Source: Lucinisca nassula | Lineage: Eukaryota; Mollusca; Bivalvia; Lucinida; Lucinidae | Length of the DNA: 64,000 nucleotides | NCBI GenBank assembly: GCA_963580285.1 | Contig: OY757017.1 | Coordinates: forward strand, 112,687,245-112,751,244 | Direction: 5' to 3' | Part shown: positions 11,395 through 21,985 of the stretch, in pieces | Layout of the letters: each line of letters starts with the position of its first letter | Position numbering within the stretch: position 1 is the stretch's first letter | Program-made: the position numbers and the translations under genes | The notes under the pieces: model-generated | What the model saw: only the letters and a program-made list of their open reading frames with translations | Told to the model about the DNA's origin: nothing | The model's database searches: none

Positions 11395-11671
11395 AAATTT
11401 TTTTCACTGACCGTTCCAAGGCGGTTCTTCTGTCGCGGTTTTTTTTGTTATGGTTTGTCTTTGAGTGTGTGTATCGTTTATATCTTTTTTTTTGCTTTGG
11501 ATAGCCAATTGGCCATTTTCTGGGAAAGTAACTGTCCATTTGGCTTTCCGCTATTGTTGTTTTCATTAGGGTCTTGTTATTTCATATCTGTGTTTCGTTC
11601 CATTTGGTGTTTCTGGTGGGAGCTGTGGATTAATTGCATCGATTTCTGATCATTGTCTTCACTTCTATTTT
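11395..11671 (+). mobile_element. RT2 retroelement 3' tail, 5'-truncated
   Basis: Reads CACTGACCGTTCCAAGG, GGCGGTTCTTCTGTCGCGG, ..., GATCATTGTCTTCACTTC and stops after TATTTT. This is the last ~280 bp of the ~530-bp tail that follows the RT2 reverse-transcriptase fragments at 41.2-43.7 kb. It is a dead-on-arrival copy in sense orientation. Confidence 0.85.
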
Positions 11672-11879
11672 GAACAACTGAACCCAGATGACAAATACGA
11701 GTAAGGTACATGTTATTCACCGTCTCTACTACTCTATTGCTCTACTAATACGACACAATTTTCCCTGAACATCCATCATTAGCTTAACGAGCTCACTAGC
11801 AGTCAAACTGTTGAATAAAAAATTCACTGCCTTTGCTGGAATTCGAACTTGGGCTGCTGTGATGAAAATCCAATTTTTA

Positions 11880-11888
11880 TTTTATCTA

Positions 11889-11944
<56 letters not shown>

Positions 11945-11945
11945 T
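11880..11945 (+). repeat. (TTA)n microsatellite
   Basis: About 17 uninterrupted TTA units. The flank TTATTTATACAATATTTT resembles the terminal region of LINE B (about 34100-34125), so this could be the expanded tail of a LINE B copy. That link is weak. Confidence 0.85.
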
Positions 11946-12228
11946 ATACAATATTTTGCGAGGGTCACGCATTATATTTATACACACATATACAATTTTC
12001 ATGACAATATCATAAAATTCATATGACAACACAATTAACGGTACACATCTCGAAAACGAAAAAGGGCAGTTCTGAGAATCATTAGACACATCATGTGTAC
12101 ATAATTAAAAATGACTAGATATAAATAACTTAAATAAATGAAAGTTATAATCCTTCACAATTAAAATAACGAAGTGGCTATTGACAGTTAAAATAATGCT
12201 CCTCGTAAACATATCGTACGCCGGCGTT

Positions 12229-12530
12229 TGTTGTTTGATTTGATGTTTAACGTCCCCGTCCACACTGTATAGGTCATTTTGGAGACGTTGCTTCCAATTT
12301 TGTGGGACTTTTACCCAATATTCATGAAATGACAACTAAAGCCCTGTGACCCAATGAAACCAATAGGGTTTACGCATATAAGCATGGACGGCCCGACTCG
12401 CACCGCTTTGCTTGGGCAGGCTTAGAACCTCTAAGAGGTTTAACAGTACTCGTGTGCGGTCGGTTTCAGCTCTGCGTGGAAGCATAATGCAGCCCATGTA
12501 CTTCTTCAAGCTCCGATGGGCGGGGACCGA
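12229..12530 (-). mobile_element. SINE-a, near full-length
   Basis: From the head CCCCGCCCATCGGAGCTTGA (minus) to the tail GACGTTAAACATCAAATC. Length matches the 303-bp copy at 34665. The core keeps AGTACTG and CTGCCCAAGCAAAGCGGTGC. Confidence 0.9.
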
Positions 12531-12726
12531 CCGTGCGCGAGCGTATAAAACGTCGACATAAAAGCAGAATGTAGCAAAAATGATTCATGCTTAATAGAAA
12601 CATAATATATATAAGGAAAAAGAGTGGAATAATCCAGAATATTAAAACAATCCACATTCACAAGCCTGAACTAAATACAATAAACAGCATTGCATCTGTA
12701 CTGCGCAAACTGCAGGTAAAGTCATA

Positions 12727-14050
12727 CGAGGATGTTCAAATATGAATGCAAGTAGAACGTTCTCTCATGCATTAATGCGAAAATCACCTGGAAATAAATA
12801 TCACAGCGTAGAAAAACATTTTACCTATACATTGATACCAAACCTGTTAAAATCCGTACACTTTAGCCATGTATATCGTTCGATAAACACTGTCTACTCT
12901 TGTATACTAATACAAAACATGGTTGGAAGAAGGTCAGAGTACGTCGTTGAAATGCGGTCCTATATTAAGAATCGTTGTATTCTTGGTATACGGTGCAAAG
13001 ACATTTTTGATGAAATATGTTCGGTTTATGGGCATAATGAAATGTCTTTTCCGACAGTTTTCGTTGGTGTAAGAAATTCAGCTGTGGGCTAGGCTCAACA
13101 GAAGATGCACCACATGATCGTCGCCCTAAAAGAGCAACATCTGCCAAGATGGTTGCTAGAGTGAAAGAAATAGTTGCTACCGATGCACGATACACCACTA
13201 GGCAAATAGCTAGTATTGTTGGCATCTCATTAGGAGCAGCTGAAACGGGATTTGAAAATGAGAAAGATCTGTGCTAGATGGATTCCCCATCTGTTGACAC
13301 CTGAGCAGAAAAAGACACGCGTTCAGTGCGCCAAGAAGTTGCTTAAAATGTTTCCAAATTACAATGCACGATCTTTCGCTAATGTCGTCACAAGTGACGA
13401 GACATGGGTTCACTTTTTTGAGCCAAAACGAAAGATTCAGAACAAAATATGGGCAATAAAGTATTGCAAAAGACCATGCATTGCAAAGCGGACCATGAGC
13501 GTCAAGAAGGTAATGTATGCCATATTCTTTTCAAATCGGGGCCCTGCTATTCAGGTTGCTGTGCCTAAAGGCAAATCTGTAAATGCGAAGTTTTACAAGG
13601 ATAAAGTTCTTCAAAAATTGAAAAAAATATTTCAAAGAACGAAGACCCGCAACTGGTTTGGCCAATGTCAGATTGCTACATGACAATGCGTCATCGCACA
13701 AGGCGTTCATTGTGCAAGAATATCTGAAGTAGGAAAAGGTTGTTGAACTCCCTCACCCCCCGTATTCCCCTGACCTTGCCCCGTGTGACTTTTTTTGTTC
13801 CCGCGGCTGAAAAAATACCTTTCTGGTCGATAATTTGTACAGCGCAAACACCTCGGTTCTGCAATATTCCAGTGCCTTCATAGTATACCTCGAAAAGACT
13901 ACCAAAATGCATTCAATGATTGGATCAGAAGACTGAAAGTTTGTTTATCTGTTAAAGGTGAATACTTTGAGGGGACAAAATAAATTTTTCATCGAAATCT
14001 ATCACCGAATCATTTTATGTGCTTAGTTGCATTCATATTTGAACAGTCCC
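12727..14050 (+). mobile_element. Mariner-like element, complete length, inactive
   Basis: A 1,324-bp element bounded by TA dinucleotides (12725-12726 and 14051-14052). Inverted termini share TGTTCAAATATGAATGCAA (complement at 14027-14046). Length and TA target are typical of Tc1/mariner. The internal transposase frame is broken (see the pseudogene entry). The outermost 5-6 bases of the two ends differ slightly, in keeping with age. Confidence 0.92.
12919..13960 (+). pseudogene. Mariner transposase, frameshifted remnant (DD34D)
   Basis: The product would be the DNA transposase that cuts the element at its inverted ends. Translating across frames shows the family's landmarks in order. First is an N-terminal helix-turn-helix region starting near 12919. 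Next comes RWIPHLLTPEQK at about 13276 and TSDETWVHFFEP (first catalytic Asp) near 13391. HDNASSH (second Asp) follows near 13686, and YSPDLAPCDFF (third Asp) near 13765. There are 34 residues between the second and third aspartates, the mariner DD34D signature. Breaks: frameshifts near 13075, 13255 and 13676, an in-frame TAG shortly after the HDN motif and a TGA after the CDFF motif. It cannot make an active enzyme. Confidence 0.93.
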
Positions 14051-14059
14051 TAGGGCTGA

Positions 14060-14225
14060 TCTATTTCTTAATTCAAGTGCTATTTTTTGCTGAAAAACGC
14101 CAGAAGCTTTTGCAAATGCAAAAGCTACTCACATTTTTTCAGCAAAAATTTTAGTATAATTGCCGTACTAATTGATTAACGTTTTAACGGTACTTTAACT
14201 AACGATATTGTTAGCTTTTAACAAC
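14060..14225. mobile_element. Fold-back MITE (CTGCTCACATTTT family)
   Basis: TTTTGCTGAAAAACGCCAG and CTCACATTTTTTCAGCAAAA form the stem, with GCTTTTGCAAATGCAAAAGC at the centre. It lies about ten bases after the mariner. Confidence 0.7.
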
Positions 14226-14522
14226 TGGTGTCAGATCTCTAGAAAAAAATGACAATCGAGTTGACAGCGAATGTATCTACGAAATGATAAAGCGAAAAAT
14301 GCATATGTATGTTCGTGGAAGATTTGCAAAAGTATTTGAAGCATTAAAGTGCATGTAGAATTAACCATTTATCTTGAACTTCATCTCTGTCGTAGGCCAC
14401 AGGAGCACGTCTGCTTTCAATTTGTTAGGTAACTGTCATTATATGCATTAACAATTAGAATTTTATCTGCACAGTGGTCAAAGCTGAATACGTTTAGCTG
14501 TTTATTCTAACACAATGGTCTC

Positions 14523-14803
14523 GTTACGAAAACACGCCTATACAAATACATGGTAAATTTTACCGCCAAAAATCGAAAATTGTTTAAGATGAAAAATCGT
14601 AAATTTTTTCTTATTTCTGCTCGAAATATAGTTTGTGGTTGCACGTTAGAACCATCTCATCGAGGCGGTTCTAACGAGAACCCACCATCTATATTTTTGA
14701 GCAGCAATAAGAAAAATTAAGGATCATCCCTGTAAACTCCAGTTTTACTATATAAAATTTGGGTTTCAGGGTGTCAAAATAATATAGGCGTGTTTTCGTA
14801 ATG
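14523..14803. mobile_element. MITE subfamily 1
   Basis: Ends read GTTACGAAAACACGCCTATA and its complement at 14784-14803. The central hairpin is present at about 14622-14700. The copy is diverged: the left arm has GTTTGTGGTTGCACG instead of the usual ATTGTGGGTACTCG. Confidence 0.9.
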
Positions 14804-15101
14804 TATATAGACAATGGAAAGGAACTGTGGTTTATTATGCAACAAATCACTAGTCGAAAGATCGTGCCGAGTGACGTCATTAAAAGTCGCAGTCCTATGA
14901 GGACATTTGCAGATCTCTTGACGTTAGGCAGTAGAACGTTATTTGCTCGCATCAAAACATCACACAATGACATAAATGTGTGTGATAAGTCAATAATGCT
15001 GACGGAAGGCTAACAGAAGTTTTAAGAAACAACATAAAAGTAGATTTTTAGTGTGTTAAAATCGAACAAGATCAACTATTGTGTTGGTGATTTGCATTGT
15101 A

Positions 15102-15221
15102 TGTGATTTGTTGAGTGATAAATCACAGTTGTAGGTCGACAAATCACTCGCGCTACGTGCTCGTGATTTGACCTCTTTACAACTGACCTTCAAATTAGGA
15201 TTTATTACTCAACAAATCACA
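15102..15221. mobile_element. Short fold-back MITE, 120 bp
   Basis: Inverted ends TGTGATTTGTTGAGTGATAA / TTATTACTCAACAAATCACA. The inside is also largely self-complementary (AGTTGTA / TACAACT). No second copy was found in the window. Confidence 0.7.
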
Positions 15222-15475
15222 GATAGAGCTGCTATATTTCTTAAGTAATTTGCACCTCATCTGGTACGGGTCTCATTGTAAGTAAACGCACTGTCACTTC
15301 ATTTTTACATGTCGGTCTCTCACCGCTGTGGTGCGGATCACATGTAATGTACTGAATGCATTATACAATTTCAAAAATATCTGAGGGCTACTGCTGTGGC
15401 CTAAATGGCCGAAACTGTGTGTAGACAGTCCGGCGCAGAATAAGTTTACATACTACAATTTCACTTCTGTGGTGT

Positions 15476-15925
15476 ATTCTTGGCTTTCGAAGGATACCCT
15501 TTCTACAGAACATTTTTCTTGCACACCGGACAAGGAAATCCGCGATTTTACCCTGGGATAGAAATTTATGTTCTTAACCTGGTGTTCCGACCCCAAATTG
15601 AATATAATCGCGTGTTTGATAAATGCACTGGTTGATTACGACCTTGTGAGCGCCGTCGTTTAGGTTGACGTCATGCACGATCCTGACGTCACTTAACATT
15701 CCTGCAGTATCAACACAATATTGCGGACGTTGGTGAGCATTGAAATTCCGCGCTAAGAAATGGAAGGTATGCAAGAAAAAGAATACATTATGGATGTGAG
15801 GGTTGGATAGAAAAATCCGTCCCTCGGGATCACTGTCCGGCATCACTCGGCAAGCCTCGTGATGCCGGACAGTGGCCCTTATGACGGATTTTTCTATCCA
15901 CCCCTCACACCCATATAAGATTCTT
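15476..15925. mobile_element. Dispersed element ending in a ~58-bp fold-back
   Basis: About 390 bp are shared with 27352-27745. The right end is a large hairpin. Arms at 15791-15848 and 15855-15912 pair around GGATAGAAAAATCCGTCCC and CACTGTCCGGCATCAC. The left part holds a GGTTGACGTCA / TGACGTCACTTAACAT region. There is no coding capacity. Confidence 0.8.
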
Positions 15926-16047
15926 ATAATCTTGTATGGTATTAGTTTACTGACCTTATCTTTCCTTTATCAGAAAAGAAGAGCAGACAATGATCAGGTG
16001 TATGGTCCTGGTGTATGAATGTCATTTGACGTGTCACCAGTAACAAT

Positions 16048-16470
16048 TCTGATTCTGATCAGTAATCGATTCAATTACAATTACATCACACCTCCCATTC
16101 CAGACACCAAATGGAAAGAAAGGCAAACATAGAATAACTTCACTATAAGTGGAAAGCCAGAAAGACAGTTATTTTACCACAAAATGGTCAAACGGCTATC
16201 AAAAAAAAAATAAAAAATAAATAAATAAAATAAAATAAAATCAAAGTAGAAAAGATATTAGCAATACATACATGCAGAGACGAACTATGTAAGTTGGCCA
16301 CAATCCTTGCTATTTGTTCAGCCCGCGTGGAAGATTTCTAACTCATCAGTGCAATATCTCCAAGGCAACAATGATGAAGACTCAACAACATGAAATAACC
16401 GAAATACTGGAGCAAGCGAAAACCAATAGTCGGACTCCGGTGGGCCTGTCTGAGCCTTTGCCTTTATTCA
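16048..16470 (-). mobile_element. RT2 3' tail, interrupted by an A-rich stretch
   Basis: Minus-strand match to the RT2 tail. The segment 16048-16200 (GGCTTTCC and TTTGGTGTCTGGAAT landmarks) is followed by an A/AAAT-rich insert at 16200-16250. The tail resumes at 16280-16470 (ACTGGAGCAAGCGAAAACC). Confidence 0.7.
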
Positions 16471-16514
16471 CCTTATTTGCATTATCTGCTGGTTCCTAGT
16501 CTGAAGGTTATCAG

Positions 16515-16587
16515 TGTTGGAAAAACAGGTAACCAGACCCCCTGACCTTGAAAGGTCAGGGAGGTCTGGTTACCTGTTTTTCCAATA
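16515..16587. repeat. Near-perfect palindrome, 35-bp arms
   Basis: TGTTGGAAAAACAGGTAACC... pairs with ...GGTTACCTGTTTTTCCAATA. The loop is two bases (GAAAG region). The arms differ at two or three positions. Confidence 0.85.
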
Positions 16588-16964
16588 TTGACAATGTGCA
16601 AGCTGGGAGTCAGCAAATAATGCAAATATGGTGAATAAGTACTATTTTTATAAGAGATGACCCAAGATAAGAGACAGCTTGCTAAAGACAGGCATTTTTG
16701 TCTATACGAAGATACTTGGGTTCAATCAACAACCGTATGGCGCAAAGCAAAGGCTAGCCAGCCTTCGCAACTGCACAGGCTGATCAGCCTTTCCTTTGCT
16801 TAAACTTTCGAAGAAATATTTTCGCTTGATGCGGCTCCAATGTCAAGATGAGAGACGTTAAGAGGAAGTTGTCATGTGCAAAAGTAGTGAAGAAGATTAT
16901 TTGCTATTCACAGGCGATTTGCTGTCTGCAAATACGAGAATTATGAATTCTATATTGTAAAAGA

Positions 16965-17327
16965 TTGTATAGACTGCCCTGTGTGCATTATGAAAGTCTT
17001 CCATCATGCCAAGAAAAATGGGATGTAGTTGGATGTAGTAATAGAAAAAAGAATTGTCTCTTGCATTTCCAGGCTTTTAAATCTATCAGAGAATTGATTG
17101 TTCGCAATTTCCCTGGTAGGGAGTGGGGAGTGTGTTTGTGTATGTGTGGGTGGGGGGGGGGGGACACTTTCAGGAGAGGAAATATGAACTATTTTCGAGA
17201 AAAAAAAATTTTCACCCCTGTATACTGGAATCTATTGCAAAAGAAACAATGTGTTTGTGGACCACGAACATGTCCTCGGGTCGAGGTCAAGTTTTTCTTT
17301 AAATTGGCTCTATCTTGGCCCATATGA
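16965..17327 (+). other. Open frame with a weak THAP-like start
   Basis: A 120-residue open frame. Around 17020-17060 it reads DVVGCSNRKKNCLLHFQAF. An ATGCCAAGAAAA lies just upstream in another frame, so one lost base would restore an MPRK-type start before a VVGCSNRK motif, which is how THAP zinc fingers often begin. Only this short stretch fits. The later part runs into low-complexity GT-rich and G-run DNA and RT2 tail. I treat it as a possible pseudogene fragment. Confidence 0.15.
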
Positions 17328-17332
17328 ATCTT

Positions 17333-17860
17333 AAGGTTGGTTTTCTTTTGCTCCAGCTTTTCATTGGTTTGTTGCTGTCGAGTCCACACCATTGTTTCAT
17401 CTCTGTGGTTGTTTGAGTTTTGTGTTCTCGGAGATATTCCACTGACACTGATGAGTCAGAAAGCCTTCATGCGGACTGAACAAATTATTTTTCCAAATCG
17501 CGACGGAATAAGGGGCGGGGATTGCGGCCGCGTATGATCAATTTAGCCCACACCCACAACCCCACCCCCACCCACACACACCCTAGTGAAATTCTTTTCA
17601 CTGACCGTTCCAGGGCGGTTCTTCTGCCGCGGTTTATTTTTGTTATGGTTTGTCTTTGAGTAATTGTACCGCTTATATAGTTTTGTTTTTGATAGCCAAC
17701 TGGCCATTTTGTGGGAAGGTTACTTGCGTTTGGCTTTCCGCTATTGATGTTTCCATTAGGGTCTAAATAGTTTAATGTTTGTTTTTCTTTCCCTTTGGTG
17801 TCTCTGATGGGAGGTGTGGATTAGTTGTATCGAATCCTGATCATTCCCTTAACTTCTGTT
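17333..17860 (+). mobile_element. RT2 3' tail, ~530 bp
   Basis: Begins TTTTGCTCCAGCTTTTCATTGG and ends ACTTCTGTTC. It includes the block GAAAGCCTTCATGCGGACTG and the CACTGACCGTTCCAGGGCGG block. One of the longest tail copies in the window. A C/CA-rich run (17545-17585) divides it. Confidence 0.85.
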
Positions 17861-17945
17861 CTATCTGAAACGGTTCAAAAGCTATGGCCAAATTTAATCT
17901 TTTCTTTAAAGTAGGTCACATGTCAAGGTCAATGTTACAGGTCGA

Positions 17946-18235
17946 TTTTGTTTGATTTGAGGTAAACCGAACCCGTTAAGTCTGTAAAGGTCCTTTTGGA
18001 GACGTTGCTTCCAATTTTATGGGACTTTTACCCGACATTGAGATAAAATGACATCTCAAGCCCTGTGAAACCTGTAGGGTTTATAAGCATGGAGGGTCCG
18101 ACTCACACCGCTTTGCCTGGGCAGGCTTAGATCCTCTAAACGGTTTACCAGTACGCGTGTGCGGGTCGGATTTAGCTCTGCGCGGAAGCATCGCGCAGCC
18201 CATATATTTCTTCAAGCCCCGATGGGCGACGGCCG
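17946..18235 (-). mobile_element. SINE-a, near full-length
   Basis: Minus orientation, from CGTCGCCCATCGGGGCTTGA to GGTTTACCTCAAATCAAACA. The core AGTACGCGTGTGCGGG... differs from other copies by a few substitutions. Confidence 0.88.
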
Positions 18236-18239
18236 CGTG

Positions 18240-18670
18240 TTACAGGTCGAAAGTGTTGTATAAGTCGGAAGCCCTTGTCACAAGAAACCTACATGCTAAG
18301 TATGAAGACTCTATCTCAAACGGTTAAAGTTAACCCCCCACGCAAAAAAACAACAACAGCAACAACACAAAAAAACAGACTTGACAGAAACAATATGTCC
18401 CCGCTATCGCTACCGGAGACATAAAAAGTCGCTTTACAGCAGCCAATTCATTTCCTTTAAGGGCAGGTCCCATTTAAGTGTAAATAACAAACAGGAGTAC
18501 ACAAAACTATCGCATTTGTAAAACACTTGGCAGTAGTAGCAGAACCAATGCATTACAGAAAGACTCCCATAATAGGTTATGATTTTTTTCCATTGCTGTT
18601 GAGATGGCAATTGGTGCTATGATTTTTACCGGAAACATTTAATGTTTGTGCTCGTTATAACCGGCTCGCT
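18240..18670. other. No recognisable gene
   Basis: AT-rich, with an A/CAA-rich stretch at 18340-18380. Nothing else recognised. Confidence 0.5.
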
Positions 18671-18675
18671 GTTTG

Positions 18676-18975
18676 TTTGTATTGGAGTTTAACGGCCCAG
18701 TCAATACTATTTTAGGTCATTTTTCAGCCAGTCAGTATACCTATCCACACTTTTCCTGGACATGCGTATACTTAATCGGTTAACCAGTACGGTGCACACT
18801 CTTTAGAAACTGACAACTGCCCTTCTTGTATCAGCGAAAGGGGGAGAATGACCGTAGAAAAGATTTCATGATCAATCTCCACGAAAGAATTTTGCCAACC
18901 CCGGCAGATATCGAACCCGCGTACTTCTGATCACAAGTCAGACGTGCATCCGACTGAGCTACCGAAGCCGCCTAG
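18676..18975 (-). mobile_element. SINE-b (tRNA-headed)
   Basis: Minus strand: tRNA-like head GGTAGCTCAGTCGGATGC (A box) and GGGTTCGATATC (B box). Then comes a body with TCTTTCGTGGAGATTGATCA and TACTGGTTAACCGATTAAG. The 3' end is GACTGGGCCGTTAAACTC. Total about 300 bp. Other copies: 23240-23520, 48775-49005, 49010-49185 and a split one at 53945-54560. Confidence 0.88.
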
Positions 18976-19009
18976 AAGGATTTTTTTTCTGATAAACAAT
19001 TGGGATATT

Positions 19010-19140
19010 TTTCTTACAAATGTCGCAACCATAGGTTATGGGTGCTCGTTAGAACCGGCTCTAGTACCCAAAACCTATGTATTGGAACAGACATAAAAAA
19101 ATAATGTTCACCCCTGTTCTATATAAAGTAGGCTGTACAG
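19010..19140. repeat. Partial MITE subfamily 2 with hairpin
   Basis: CATAGGTTATGGGTGCTCG and AGTACCCAAAACCTATG form a shortened hairpin with a loop of GAACCGGCTC. Ends are missing. Confidence 0.6.
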
Positions 19141-19193
19141 GGATATGCATACAGGGACGTGTTAACTTTATGGTTCTAAATATATTCGTGTCC

Positions 19194-19492
19194 ATCGGGG
19201 CTTGAAGAAATAAATAGGCTGCATGATGCTTCCACGCAGAGCTGAAACTGACTGGCACACGAGTACTGGTAAACCGCTTAGAGGATCTAAGCCTGCCCAG
19301 GTAAAGCGGGGCGAGTAAGACCGTCCATGCTTATAAATCCTATTGGTTTCATTGGGCGGAAGGGCTTGAGATGTCATTTCATCTCAATGTCGGATAAAAT
19401 TCAAAAATATATGGAAGCAACGTCTCTAAAATGACCTTTACAGTGTTGACGGGGACGTTAAACCTCAAATCAAACAGACAAACAAAGTCATT
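19194..19492 (+). mobile_element. SINE-a, near full-length
   Basis: Plus orientation from CATCGGGGCTTGAAGAAATA to GACGTTAAACCTCAAATCAA and an AAACAGACAAACAAA tail. Confidence 0.9.
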
Positions 19493-19524
19493 GAAGTTCG
19501 ACTGTAAATATCTAGTTCTGGGAA

Positions 19525-19570
19525 ATGAGAGTTTATATAATTCTTGGTCTGCTGTTTTGGCTGCACGGCG
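19525..19570 (+). CDS. Candidate signal-peptide first exon
   Basis: An ATG at 19525 opens MRVYIILGLLFWLHG, a plausible N-terminal signal peptide with a hydrophobic core. It is followed at once by G|GTGAGT, a strong splice-donor match, leaving a phase-1 intron; phase-1 introns after signal peptides are common in animal secreted proteins. I found no convincing second exon, promoter or transcription start. It is short enough to occur by chance. Confidence 0.2.
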
Positions 19571-19876
19571 GTGAGTCGGACTGGTCTGTATAATCTATAC
19601 TGTTTGCAAAGGCATCTGTACCGGTCTGAGGCGCCGAAAGGGTAATATGTCCCATGTTCAACAGAAACATAATTTTATGTGTTAATAGTCAGCATGGTAA
19701 GGTTAACTACTCTTCTGAGGACTACGTCTACAATTATGTCCTATTTTTGATCGAATTTATCAAACTATATGTCTCGTCGTGAAAAAATCTGCATTCAGGA
19801 TTTGCGACCAGGAAAAGACTGAAGACTCAAACCCGCCTGCTCCAGCACAGAGACTACAAAGAGTATAACGAAACTT

Positions 19877-20205
19877 CTAATGCACTTACGTATGTAACGC
19901 GACGTCTGATTGGATAGCGTCAAAAATTTGCGACAGTATATTCTGCGATATACTGTCGGAAACCCGACGTCATCACGTAACGTCGATTTTCATTGGCTGG
20001 CGTTTGGTTTTACGCAGCTCACCGCGCTTGCCGCCTTGTGCAAAATAGTACTACTTTAACTTAACAACCGATGAAATGCATTAGAATGGAGATAACTGTA
20101 TTGAAAATTGTAACGCGTCGCCGTAAAACGAAATTTCCGACCGCAAAACCTCCGATTTACCTCCCCAAATGACAATTTTCAACACAGTTCTCCCGTAATT
20201 AGAGA
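19877..20205. mobile_element. Composite fold-back element, one arm deleted
   Basis: Shares TCTAATGCACTTACGTATGT..., GCGACAGTATATTCTGCGAT and GGAGATAACTGTATTGAAAA with the fuller copy at 28728-29115, which is inverted relative to this one. The fuller copy has both arms of a hairpin around ACGGCGACGCGTC. Here one arm is missing. Confidence 0.75.
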
Positions 20206-20274
20206 TATATAGTGAAACTTAGAGATATATGGTACAATTCAGAGAACACGAAGGTACTGATCAGCCTGCGCGGA

Positions 20275-20400
20275 TGCGAATAAAAATAAAAAAAAGAGTT
20301 CCTTTAAGAGCAATGAAAATATTCATAAGAAAGAAGATGGGTCATACTACGTAGTTTCGGCTAATAAAGCCTCATCAGTGAAGGCTGATTTGCACCTATA
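20275..20400. repeat. Dispersed repeat with TACGTAGTTTCGGCTAATAA
   Basis: About 120 bp inverted relative to 24540-24640, sharing CATCTTCTTTCTTATGAAT, TACTACGTAGTTTCGGCT and AAAGCCTCATCAGTGA. The second copy interrupts LINE A. A fragment also lies near 51325-51355. Confidence 0.7.
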
Positions 20401-20418
20401 TTTTCACAAATAAAATCA

Positions 20419-20725
20419 CATTACGCAAACACGCCTATACAAATACATTGCCATGAAATAGAGTGATATTTTTTTTTCTGCTCAAAATATAGATTGTGGG
20501 CACTCGTTAGAACCGCCTCATCGAGGCGGTTCTAACGAGTACCCACAATCTATATTTTAGAGCAGAAATAAGAAAAATCACGGATGAGGCTGTTCTAACG
20601 AGTGGCCACAATCTATATTTTGAGCAGAAATTAGGAAAGTAAGGTATATCCCCGGAAACCCCAGTTTTACTGTATAAAAGTGGGGTTCAAGGGGGTCAAA
20701 ATTATATAGGCGTGTTTTCGTGATG
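20419..20725. mobile_element. MITE subfamily 1 with near-perfect hairpin
   Basis: Ends CATTACGCAAACACGCCTAT and its complement at 20706-20725. The core 20484-20570 is a hairpin whose arms pair around ATTGTGGGCACTCGTTAGAA, with one or two mismatches. One extra half-hairpin follows (20585-20640), a local duplication of the right arm. Confidence 0.95.
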
Positions 20726-20729
20726 AAAA

Positions 20730-21330
20730 CCATGTTTTCTCAGGACGTGGTTCCTTCAGCAGAACATAAACAGCTGGAACCCCGACGGCTCTTTTGCCAT
20801 GGATGAGTCGAACCCGTTCTTGAGTCCGCCCCTAGACAAGGCAGGTGTGAGGCTTTCAAGCCGTTATGCAACTCCGCTATTGTTTAATTTGGAACGGTCT
20901 GCCTAGAAGGCAATTTTAAGGGACCTCCTATATCCAATTACTCAGAGCAAAGATGGCTATTACCGTTGCCCCGCCTATTAAAGGTACTCAACGCGTGACC
21001 CATTTCGGTTTGTATGCTCCGTTCTGGCAAGATGCTGTACCTTCGCCCATCGCTTTGGATACATCCGGAGTTTTCACCAAGAGGCCATCAATACATACCT
21101 TCCAAAAGAGCACGGGTACTAAGACATTTTGCAATAGCCGCAATTAGCTGGTCCATTAGCGCCCGGTTACCCAGTATGCATTGAACAATTGCGACAAATG
21201 AAAAAAAAAAATGTTTTTTTTTTTTCTTTTCTGTTTGTTTTAATTTACCAGACAACTAGATGTTTCTTTAAACCCGATAAACAGTCTTGATCATAAAGCA
21301 CCAAACGAATTCGACCTTTTCGGCCAACAT
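20730..21330. other. Unassigned stretch
   Basis: Higher GC than its surroundings in places (20760-21170). A B-box-like GGGTTCGACTC on the minus strand at about 20805-20820 suggests a decayed tRNA-like repeat, but no clear A box. The 64-residue open frame at 20953-21147 has no recognisable domain. An A/T run follows (21205-21230). Confidence 0.35.
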
Positions 21331-21336
21331 CGACAG

Positions 21337-21672
21337 TGTGTGTGTGAATTCGGGTTTAACGTCGCTTTCAACAATTTTTCAGTCATATCACGACGGTGTC
21401 TGGTTGCGACAGGGAGCTCAATGCTCACTTTTATAGTGCTGCCTCACTGAAGTATCATGTCCCAGACACATTACATGATACCACACCCAGTCACATTATC
21501 CTGACACTGGGTCGACCAGTCCTAACTCTACCCTGTAAATCTGAGTGCCAAGCGAGGAGCAGCTAGTACCATTCTTAACGACTTTGGTATGTCGCGGCCC
21601 GGGATCGAACCCGTGACCTCCCGTTCCCCGGAGCGGACACTCTACCAACTAAGCTATCGGGGCCGGTGCCAT
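21337..21672 (-). mobile_element. SINE-c, full copy with 9-bp TSD
   Basis: Nearly identical to the copy at 2950-3278 across the full length. Flanked by CATCGACAG at 21328-21336 and 21673-21681. The 3' end (left, minus strand) is a CA repeat. The B box reads GGGTTCGATCCC here. Confidence 0.92.
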
Positions 21673-21985
21673 CATCGACAGACTGTACAATTTACCCGTA
21701 TTCGTTAAAATTGATTACAGCACTACCGTCTTGCATTAAGAACCATGGAGTAAGGCTTCAAAACACACACAATGACGTTCTCTAGTCAGCCTGCGTTGTT
21801 GTACAGGCTGATATAAACCCCTGCAGTGCGCATGTTCGAACGCATTTTGGCTCGCCACATCATTTCGTCATTTATTTAGAAACAGGTCAAAGTGGCTTTG
21901 GTTTTCTACAAAAATACTGCAATATGTCCTGAAATTTGTGAATTCTTAACGACTTGCTACCGTGAACGTATGCAAATACGGAATC

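Noticed and set aside
20770..20870. tRNA-like SINE on the minus strand
   Set aside because: There is one B-box-like string but no convincing A box at the right distance and no second copy in the window.
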